Source of the DNA: Flavobacterium sp. SUN052
Lineage (GTDB): Bacteria; Bacteroidota; Bacteroidia; Flavobacteriales; Flavobacteriaceae
DNA length: 64,000 nucleotides
Reading direction: 5' to 3'
NCBI RefSeq assembly: GCF_028867935.1
Contig: NZ_JAPQNS010000009.1
Coordinates: forward strand, 186,001-250,000
Shown here: one piece after another, positions 57,635-64,000 of the stretch
Layout of the letters: every line of letters begins with the position of its first letter
Position numbering within the stretch: the stretch's first letter is position 1
Position numbers and translations under genes: made by a program
The notes under the pieces: model-generated
The model's database searches: none
What the model was told of the DNA's origin: nothing
Seen by the model: the letters and a program-made list of their open reading frames with translations, nothing else

Positions 57635-59746
57635 ATGACTGAGCAAAAGTCCTTTTTTGATACGAAGATTGAGTACCTCAAGGGGTTGGGACCACAACGG
57701 GCCGAACTGCTCAATACTGAATTGGGCATCTTTACCTATGGCGATCTCATTCAATATTATCCCTTCAGGTACGATGACCGAACGCGCTTTTATACCATTA
57801 GCGAACTCGATGAGAGTATGCCATCGGCCCAGATTCGAGGCCGTTTGCGCGATTGGATGATCGAGGGTGAAGGCCCCAAAAAACGCATTATCGGCAACTT
57901 CACCGATGGGACTGGCACTATGCAGCTTGTGTGGTTTCAGGGAATCACATGGCTCGAAAAGTCGCTGCGCCAGAACGGTGAATATGTAGCCTACGGAAAA
58001 CCACAGGGGTTCCAGGGGAAATTCAGCATTGTCCACCCCGAACTCGACATGGTTGGGGCAGACCGAGAAGTAGAGGCTGGAATGCAGCCGGTGTATAACC
58101 TCACCGACAAACTCCGCAAACGAAAGGTCGATAGTAAAGTAATCTCGAAAGCAGTGCGGTCGCTGCTCGAAGGTTCCTGGCAGCACATCAACGAAACGCT
58201 GCCCGACGAACTGATTGAAAAATACCGGGTGGTTGGTAAACGCGAGGCTATGTGGAATATCCACCTGCCTCAGAATCAGGCGTGGTTGAAGCAAGCCATG
58301 CGCCGGTTGAAGTTTGAGGAGCTGTTCTACAACCAGCTTCGGCTCATCTCGAATAAACTACTTCAGAAAGAAGAGTTTCCGGGCGCTATTTTCAGGAATA
58401 CCAGTCTGCTGAAGCACTTCTACGACAATCTGTTACCGTTTCCGCTGACCGGAGCTCAGCAGCGTGTGTTGCGTGAAATCTATACGGACTGCAACACAGG
58501 CAAACAAATGAACCGGCTCTTGCAGGGCGACGTGGGAAGTGGCAAAACGATCGTGGCGTTTATTTCGATGTTGCTGGCTATTGCCAATGGGGCACAGGCG
58601 TGTATGATGGCTCCAACCGAAATTCTGGCCGACCAACACTACAACGGCCTGAAAGATTTTGCGGAAGCAATGGGTCTGAACATTGGCATTCTGACCGGAT
58701 CGACCAACAAAAAGAAACGCGCCCTGCTCCACGCCGATTTGCAGTCGGGTAAAATGCACATTCTGCTGGGGACTCATGCCTTACTTGAAGATGTAGTGCA
58801 ATTCAAAAATCTTGGCCTATGCATTATCGACGAGCAGCATCGCTTTGGCGTGGCGCAACGGGCCAAAATGTGGGCGAAGAATCCGGTGGTGCCACCCCAT
58901 ATTCTGGTGATGACGGCCACGCCTATTCCCCGAACGCTTGCCATGACGCTCTACGGTAATCTCGATCTGTCGGTGATTGATGAATTGCCTCCCGGCCGTA
59001 AACCCATCAAAACGATTCACAAATACGACAAACACCGCTCAGAGGTGTTCGGATTTATGCGTACCGAGCTGGAAAAAGGCCGTCAGATCTATGTTGTTTA
59101 TCCCTTAATTGAAGAATCGGAAAAGCTGGATTACAAAGATTTGACAGACGGATTTGAGGGAATTCAGCGGGCTTTTCCAAGGCCCAAATACGAGGTTGGG
59201 ATGTTGCACGGCCGGATGTTGCCCTACGAGAAGGATGACGAAATGCAGCGATTCCTGAAGCATGAAACACACATTATGGTGGCCACAACAGTAATTGAGG
59301 TAGGCGTAAACGTGCCCAATGCCAGCGTGATGATCATCGAAAGCGCCGAGCGATTTGGGCTGTCGCAGCTGCACCAGTTGCGGGGGCGTGTGGGCCGGGG
59401 TGCCGATCAGTCGTACTGTATTCTGATGACGGGTTACAAGCTCAGTTCAGATACCCGAACCCGGCTCGAAACAATGGTTCGCACCAACAACGGCTTCGAA
59501 ATCGCCGACGTTGATCTCCAGTTGCGCGGCCCCGGAGATCTTACCGGAACTGCTCAAAGTGGTATTATGGACCTGATGATTGCCGACCTGGCCAAAGACG
59601 GAGCTATTCTGACGGCTGCCCGCGAATCAGCCCAGCAAATTCTGGAAATGGACCCGCACCTGGTGTTGCCGCAAAACGCGCCCATTCGGAATCATCTGGA
59701 CAAGCTGAAGAACAAAAAAGAAAACAATTGGAGCCGGATTTCATAA
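57635..59746 (+). CDS. recG: ATP-dependent DNA helicase RecG
   Basis: 703 residues. The N-terminal wedge (OB) domain is at about 60-150; helicase motifs follow: [15 protein letters not shown] (I), [12 protein letters not shown] (Ia), [16 protein letters not shown] (II), [17 protein letters not shown] (III), [26 protein letters not shown] (V) and [17 protein letters not shown] (VI, with the TRG-type end). It reverses stalled replication forks and branch-migrates Holliday junctions. Its stop overlaps the start of the next gene by 19 bases. Confidence 0.96.
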   Translation: MTEQKSFFDTKIEYLKGLGPQRAELLNTELGIFTYGDLIQYYPFRYDDRTRFYTISELDESMPSAQIRGRLRDWMIEGEGPKKRIIGNFTDGTGTMQLVWFQGITWLEKSLRQNGEYVAYGKPQGFQGKFSIVHPELDMVGADREVEAGMQPVYNLTDKLRKRKVDSKVISKAVRSLLEGSWQHINETLPDELIEKYRVVGKREAMWNIHLPQNQAWLKQAMRRLKFEELFYNQLRLISNKLLQKEEFPGAIFRNTSLLKHFYDNLLPFPLTGAQQRVLREIYTDCNTGKQMNRLLQGDVGSGKTIVAFISMLLAIANGAQACMMAPTEILADQHYNGLKDFAEAMGLNIGILTGSTNKKKRALLHADLQSGKMHILLGTHALLEDVVQFKNLGLCIIDEQHRFGVAQRAKMWAKNPVVPPHILVMTATPIPRTLAMTLYGNLDLSVIDELPPGRKPIKTIHKYDKHRSEVFGFMRTELEKGRQIYVVYPLIEESEKLDYKDLTDGFEGIQRAFPRPKYEVGMLHGRMLPYEKDDEMQRFLKHETHIMVATTVIEVGVNVPNASVMIIESAERFGLSQLHQLRGRVGRGADQSYCILMTGYKLSSDTRTRLETMVRTNNGFEIADVDLQLRGPGDLTGTAQSGIMDLMIADLAKDGAILTAARESAQQILEMDPHLVLPQNAPIRNHLDKLKNKKENNWSRIS

Positions 59747-60585
59747 AGCACCCCGGCTTTACGCCCTTTGCCCTCAACCAGATCAGCGGCACTCAGATGT
59801 TTGTTCACCACATCGATTTTGCTACGTATGAGCGATTTCGGCAAACGAGCGATCCGCAATTTTTCTTCCAAAATCTCTCCAATCACTTTCGGGCCAAGGG
59901 GCAGTTAATCATTCATTTATGGGAGGATGTTGCCCAGCAAAAAACCGCTGTTGTGGCATCCCGACTGCGGGCACTGGCGGGAGACTCGGTGCGCATTCCT
60001 GCCCGCCTGACGCAAGCCCGGCGCATTGACAAGCCGACGACAATATCTTTTTTAGAGCATAACCACTTACAGGTGGCCATCGCATCGAAATACAAATATG
60101 GCCTGTGGCTGCCCAAACGCTATTTTCGGGTGCTGCCGCCCGGTTTTTTAGAGGCTCAATTTGCCAAAACTGACGAACTTTTGGTTGCCGTTGCCACATT
60201 CAGCCACCCCCGTACTATTCCCCGCGATGGCCAGCTTTTCCGATCCTATGAACTCGTCCGGTTTGCTAATCTATTGAATTGCACTGTTGTTGGGGGCTTC
60301 GATAAATTATTGAAAGCTTTTGTGCTGGATCATCACCCCGACGATGTGATGACCTATGCTGACCGGGATTGGTCGGACGGGAGAAGCTACGAACGCCTTG
60401 GTTTTGAGCGGATTAGTGAAACAGAGACCCAACAATTCTGGGTTGACCCAACAACCTGCAACCGGCACTATTTGCACCAGGTGGAAGACTCAACCGGAAT
60501 GATACCAGTTTGGAACGCGGGGAGTATTAAGTTTGTGAAACGGTTTTTGGCAGTTCCGCCTACACCTGAAGTCAGTATAACGTGA
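59728..60585 (+). CDS. conserved protein with a YADRxWSxGxxYxxLGF motif, unknown
   Basis: 285 residues. The C-terminal block VMTYADRDWSDGRSYERLGF (about 207-226), with HYLHQVEDSTG after it, resembles a motif seen in phage-encoded and Bacteroidetes proteins whose fold looks GNAT-like; I cannot name a function. RYFRVLPPGFLEAQFAKTDE and ELLVAVATFSHPR precede it. The start is TTG at 59728, inside the end of recG, and the gene ends with a GTGA overlap onto miaA, so it is translationally wedged between two tRNA/DNA-repair genes. No signal peptide. Confidence 0.6.
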   Translation: MEPDFIKHPGFTPFALNQISGTQMFVHHIDFATYERFRQTSDPQFFFQNLSNHFRAKGQLIIHLWEDVAQQKTAVVASRLRALAGDSVRIPARLTQARRIDKPTTISFLEHNHLQVAIASKYKYGLWLPKRYFRVLPPGFLEAQFAKTDELLVAVATFSHPRTIPRDGQLFRSYELVRFANLLNCTVVGGFDKLLKAFVLDHHPDDVMTYADRDWSDGRSYERLGFERISETETQQFWVDPTTCNRHYLHQVEDSTGMIPVWNAGSIKFVKRFLAVPPTPEVSIT

Positions 60586-61505
60586 ATCCTCTCATCATCA
60601 TTCTTGGGCCTACAGCCAGTGGAAAAACACGGCTCGCCGTGCAGGTGGCGCATCGGCTTGGTGGAGAAATCATTAGTGCTGACTCGCGGCAGGTGTACCG
60701 GGGGATGGATATTGGGACGGGTAAAGATTTGTCAGAATATACGGTTGAGGGACAGTCGATTCCATACAACTTGATCGACATTGTGGACGCGGGCGATGAC
60801 TATAATCTGCACCGTTATCAGCAGGATTTTCACCGCGCCGTGGCTGACATTCAGGGGCGCGGACGGGTTCCGATTGTGTGCGGAGGTACTGGCCTATACA
60901 TCGAAGCCGTTTTGAAAGGACACGCGTACACCGCCATCCCGGTTGATGATGATCTTCGCGGGGAGTTGAATGCCCTGACCGATGCCGAGTTGTATCATCG
61001 ATTCACCCAAAATCCCTCGCCCTACACGTCCCTCGCCGACACTTCGACCCGCAAGCGACTTATTCGGGCAATTGAAATTGGAACCTACCTCAACGAGCAT
61101 CCAGAAACGGCTGATGCAGTAAAAGCCCCGGCTTATTCCTACCAGATTTTTGGCATCGACCTGCCCGTTGAGCTTCGGCGGCAGCGCATCACTACCCGCC
61201 TTCATGAACGACTAGAGCAGGGTATGATTGGGGAAGTTGACCAGTTGTTGCAGGCAGGCGTTGCCGCTGACAAGCTGGTTTTCTACGGATTAGAGTACAA
61301 GTTTATCACGCAATATTTGATGGGCGAGCTGGATTATGCGCGTATGACCGCACTGCTAGAAACGGCAATCCACCAGTTTGCCAAACGGCAGATGACGTTC
61401 TTTCGAAAAATGGAGCGTGATGGACTATTCATTCACTGGCTCGATGGATTACAGCCAGGTTCTGATCTCGCAGACAGAATTGTTCAACGTATCAGCGAAC
61501 AATAG
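60582..61505 (+). CDS. miaA: tRNA dimethylallyltransferase
   Basis: 307 residues. LIIILGPTASGKTRLAV is the P-loop, GGEIISADSRQVYRGMDIGT the conserved substrate-binding loop with Asp, and YDLIDIVD-type (YNLIDIVDAGDDYN) and IVCGGTGLYI follow; the C-terminal zinc-less part is normal for bacterial MiaA. It adds a dimethylallyl group to A37 of tRNAs reading U-starting codons. GTG start shares four bases (GTGA) with the previous stop, so translation is coupled to the upstream gene. Confidence 0.95.
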   Translation: MNPLIIILGPTASGKTRLAVQVAHRLGGEIISADSRQVYRGMDIGTGKDLSEYTVEGQSIPYNLIDIVDAGDDYNLHRYQQDFHRAVADIQGRGRVPIVCGGTGLYIEAVLKGHAYTAIPVDDDLRGELNALTDAELYHRFTQNPSPYTSLADTSTRKRLIRAIEIGTYLNEHPETADAVKAPAYSYQIFGIDLPVELRRQRITTRLHERLEQGMIGEVDQLLQAGVAADKLVFYGLEYKFITQYLMGELDYARMTALLETAIHQFAKRQMTFFRKMERDGLFIHWLDGLQPGSDLADRIVQRISEQ

Positions 61506-61701
61506 CTGATTAATAAAAAAAGCTGACAATAAAGAGGTTATGCAGTAGCAAACAGGACCGCAAGATCATTTTTCCTTGACAATTCACCCTGTTTTTGCCA
61601 GATTGTAGGCGTTTTTGATAGACTAACCCGACTTTTATTTTTTCGGGGTAATGCTGGCGCTTATCGATTGCCTGTCCGACTCGTTTTTATTCTCGCACTT
61701 C

Positions 61702-62268
61702 ATGAATCTCTTAATGCTTCTCCAACAGCAGGCTCACCAGTTGCATGGTCAGATCCGCTCGTTGCTCCAGTCTTCGGTCCAAGGTCAGTCGACCCCAGCT
61801 CCGTTGCCGTTGAAGCAGTATCAACATTTGCTGTACGCTAATTTGGCGTATCATCGGGCACTCGAAACGGCCTTGACGCAGCAAGCGGCCTATCTGCCTG
61901 GTTATGACCGGCTTCTACAGTGCCGGACTCCCTATTTGGTAGCAGATTTGTTAGCAACGGGCGCGCCAATTCCGCAGCAATATCCGGCCTATTTTTCAAC
62001 CTGGTCGTCGTGGAAATTGATGGGGGCAGCGTACGTAGGCGAAGGTTTATCAACTGAAGCACAGGGTGTTATTGAAGCCCTGGAGAAAAGCCCGTTGGTG
62101 CCACCCATGGCCCGCATCTCAAGGTTCTTTAGTTTGGCATCCACCTCCGAACGGATGGCGACGTATGTGACAAACCGTGCGGAAGGTCATGAAGACGAAG
62201 TGATTCAAGGCGTTCAGGAGGCCATTGTTCTGTATGGCGATTTAACGCACGATCCGTCTCTACGATAA
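61702..62268 (+). CDS. biliverdin-producing heme oxygenase-like protein
   Basis: About 188 residues from the ATG at 61702 (an upstream in-frame ATG at 61651 is possible). QQQAHQLHGQIRSLLQS at the N-terminus has the expected histidine region, YANLAYHRALETAL follows, and the distal-helix stretch WKLMGAAYVGEGLSTEAQG resembles the GALYVLEGSTLG-type motif of bacteriophytochrome-linked heme oxygenases (BphO/HemO). It would open heme to biliverdin, CO and iron. No phytochrome gene is adjacent. Sequence conservation is modest, so the call is moderate. Confidence 0.62.
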   Translation: MNLLMLLQQQAHQLHGQIRSLLQSSVQGQSTPAPLPLKQYQHLLYANLAYHRALETALTQQAAYLPGYDRLLQCRTPYLVADLLATGAPIPQQYPAYFSTWSSWKLMGAAYVGEGLSTEAQGVIEALEKSPLVPPMARISRFFSLASTSERMATYVTNRAEGHEDEVIQGVQEAIVLYGDLTHDPSLR

Positions 62269-62297
62269 CCGTAACGCTAACCCGTTCCAGCTAGCTC

Positions 62298-62900
62298 TTA
62301 CCAGGAAACCGCACTAGCGGGAATTATCGCAGTTTGCTCCCAATTGAGCATGGTATTAACCAACTTAATAGACTGAAAATTAGCAAGATCGGTTATTTTT
62401 ATATTGGCAGGACTGAGAATGCCCTCGCTCAAAAGCCGGGCGCGTTGGGTACCTTCCAACAAAGGACGAGCAGGCGTAAACCAGCGGTTCCCGTCAAACA
62501 GGGCAACGTTAGCATAAGATGTATCCGTTAACAAGCCGTCGCGAACCATCAGCACATCGTCGGCAGTGCCGCGTTGGGCAAAAAGATCGTTGATGGGCTG
62601 CCGATTGGCGTATTTGAAGCGATAATCCAGATCACCACAATCAACCAGAGTCAGACTCTGAACCGGCCGAATACGGTACTCTTCAAATTCAATCTTCTCG
62701 ATATCAGGGCCGTAAGTGACGCGGCATTTGTAAGTCTCGTTAATTTGGAACCAGTCGGGGAGATGGATAGCGGTTTCGAGCGAGGCTGGTTCCGGGCAAT
62801 TCCAGAGGGCCAGCCGGGTGCGATTGAACCGTGCAGTGTGTGCCGACAGGTTATGAATCTGTCGATTGCGGATACACAACGTTTCGATGCAAAGGCTCAT
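62298..62900 (-). CDS. pabC: aminodeoxychorismate lyase-like class IV aminotransferase
   Basis: 200 residues, shorter than enterobacterial PabC but usual for the Bacteroidetes form. RFKYANR contains the PLP Lys96; LLTDTSYANVALFDG and LEGTQRARLLSEGI are the phosphate and substrate loops. It converts aminodeoxychorismate to p-aminobenzoate and pyruvate for folate synthesis. Its start overlaps the pabB stop by four bases (ATGA), and that context decides the assignment over a branched-chain aminotransferase. Confidence 0.88.
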   Translation of the reverse strand: MSLCIETLCIRNRQIHNLSAHTARFNRTRLALWNCPEPASLETAIHLPDWFQINETYKCRVTYGPDIEKIEFEEYRIRPVQSLTLVDCGDLDYRFKYANRQPINDLFAQRGTADDVLMVRDGLLTDTSYANVALFDGNRWFTPARPLLEGTQRARLLSEGILSPANIKITDLANFQSIKLVNTMLNWEQTAIIPASAVSW

Positions 62901-63880
62901 TGGAACGATGAATGCTGAACGGTAACCACTGGCAAATACACTTTATCGATCATCTCCTGGTACTCAGCCTGGGCGTTGGAGCGGGCGGTAATTCCACCAC
63001 CGCTTTTAAAAACAAGTTGACCCTGCTGGTTTTCAATGAACCGGATCATGACGCCACTATCCAGGCTCTCGCCGTCGAAATAGCCGCAGATACCCGTGTA
63101 ATACCCACGCTCGTAACCCTCGGCGGTGCGAATAATCTCGACTGTTTTAGGCTTTGGCGCTCCACTGATAGAGCCAGCCGGTAAAAGGCTGGCTAGCAGG
63201 GCCCCCAGGCTATCGCGCCAGTTGCTGGGCAGTTGGGCGGCTATTTCCGAACTCACCTGTAACAACCCTCCACTGTTTGTTGCAATACGGTCGATGTAGC
63301 GATACCGCTCAACCCACACTTTTTGGGCAATCTGGCTGAGGTCGTTGCGAATTAAATCGACGATAGTAGCGTGTTCGGCCGCTTCTTTGGCATCGGCCAG
63401 AATGGTTTCCTCCGCATCAGGCACACTGGCCGAAATGGTACCTTTCATCGGAAAGCTGGCCAGCCTGTTCCCCTTGATCTGCACGAACGATTCGGGCGAA
63501 AAACACACGAATTGATTGGCCAGCCGGAGTTTGTAGCGAGCCGACGTACAGTTGTAAATCTGAGCCAGCGACAGGTTGGTTTCGATAGGGGTTTGTGCTG
63601 AAAGATTTGCCAGAAAGGAGTTGCCCATCCGTATATTCTGCACCACGTAATCGAACCCAATCTGATACTGCTCAAACGGCATCGGTGTTTTGCGAAACCA
63701 AAACGGCTCGTGAACAGCGGACGTTGTCTGACCGGAAAAATCGAAGTCGATCTCGTATGAAGCCCATTCGTCGGGGCGTAAAACCAGGGGTTGCTTTAGG
63801 TCAAAATCCAGCACAAACAAAAACGGCTGTCGTTGGCATCCGTATTGATTCATCTGGTTGGTGGCCTGCTCAAAAGTCAT
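62897..63880 (-). CDS. pabB: aminodeoxychorismate synthase component I
   Basis: 327 residues, the short PabB form without the long tryptophan-binding N-terminal half. Chorismate-binding motifs: ATIVDLIRNDLSQIA, LPAGSISGAPKPKTVEIIR and GICGYFDG, then MIRFIE and GGGITARSNAQAEYQEMIDK, which holds the metal-binding glutamates. It makes 4-amino-4-deoxychorismate with a PabA glutaminase located elsewhere. ATG 63880 is preferred to the TTG at 63886. The ATG lies inside one arm of an 11-base inverted repeat. Confidence 0.92.
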   Translation of the reverse strand: MTFEQATNQMNQYGCQRQPFLFVLDFDLKQPLVLRPDEWASYEIDFDFSGQTTSAVHEPFWFRKTPMPFEQYQIGFDYVVQNIRMGNSFLANLSAQTPIETNLSLAQIYNCTSARYKLRLANQFVCFSPESFVQIKGNRLASFPMKGTISASVPDAEETILADAKEAAEHATIVDLIRNDLSQIAQKVWVERYRYIDRIATNSGGLLQVSSEIAAQLPSNWRDSLGALLASLLPAGSISGAPKPKTVEIIRTAEGYERGYYTGICGYFDGESLDSGVMIRFIENQQGQLVFKSGGGITARSNAQAEYQEMIDKVYLPVVTVQHSSFQ

Positions 63881-63914
63881 AGTCAACTGTGCAGTCGATG
63901 ATCTTGACTATGAC
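63876..63914 (-). promoter_or_regulatory. inverted repeat enclosing the pabB start codon
   Basis: GTCATAGTCAA (63876-63886) and TTGACTATGAC (63904-63914) are 11-base exact reverse complements with 17 bases between. The CAT of the first arm is the pabB ATG on the minus strand, so the start codon would be paired in the mRNA. Confidence 0.6.
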
Positions 63915-64000
63915 AACAGTCAACGTGTTTTAGTTCTACTCGTATAGGTTACTTACTTATTTATACGTATACCGGCATACTTTTTGTTTCTATCGGGCTA

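Overview
The window reads as chromosomal DNA of a Bacteroidota bacterium of the order Cytophagales, most likely Spirosoma or a close relative (inference from overall gene character). The evidence is the two large secreted proteins with type IX secretion C-terminal sorting domains, a TonB-dependent receptor with a carboxypeptidase-regulatory N-terminal domain, two DUF3857 transglutaminase-like proteins, TAnnTTTG-type -7 promoter boxes, and no Shine-Dalgarno sequences that I could see. There is no sign of a prophage, intact insertion sequence, CRISPR array, rRNA or tRNA.

Layout. 1-2603: the start of argH (minus) diverging from sufC-sufD. 2679-15161: a Wzx/Wzy-dependent exopolysaccharide locus. 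It has a CpsB-type phosphatase with a YjbQ protein (minus), three glycosyltransferases (plus), and a long minus-strand operon running wza - wzc - sugar transferase - flippase - acyltransferase - polymerase - glycosyltransferase. 15162-21320: an AT-rich intergenic region, then metabolic singletons (creatininase family, FG-GAP protein, SDR, GNAT, small membrane protein, ALDH) and one decayed stretch. 21439-31465: a long XRE regulator, a RecB/AddA-like helicase whose nuclease motif looks degraded, an MFS transporter, a TrpF-like protein, and a SanA/parC pair. 31676-37596: two tandem, nearly identical T9SS-sorted adhesin-like proteins. 37724-47215: a glycosyltransferase, a circularly permuted ATP-grasp protein, a TonB receptor and the DUF3857 pair. 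47307-63880: housekeeping genes (NUDIX, lptB, recJ, DUF2141, guaB, phosphoesterase, mazG, Uma2, a small HExxH protein, M20 peptidase, kinase-like protein, recG, unknown, miaA, heme oxygenase-like, pabC, pabB).

The most unusual signal is between the genes. At least a dozen intergenic spaces hold long inverted repeats. In several of them each arm is itself a tandem array of a short word with a period of 7, 8 or about 10 bases, and the word differs from site to site. Three are perfect palindromes with arms of 31, 37 and 40 bases. Some lie between convergent genes and could act as terminators, but others lie between divergent genes and cannot. A second theme is hairpins that end exactly at, or enclose, a start codon: guaB, the second T9SS protein, recJ, the kinase-like gene and pabB. 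Everything here was read by eye; family names come from recognised motifs, not from database searches.
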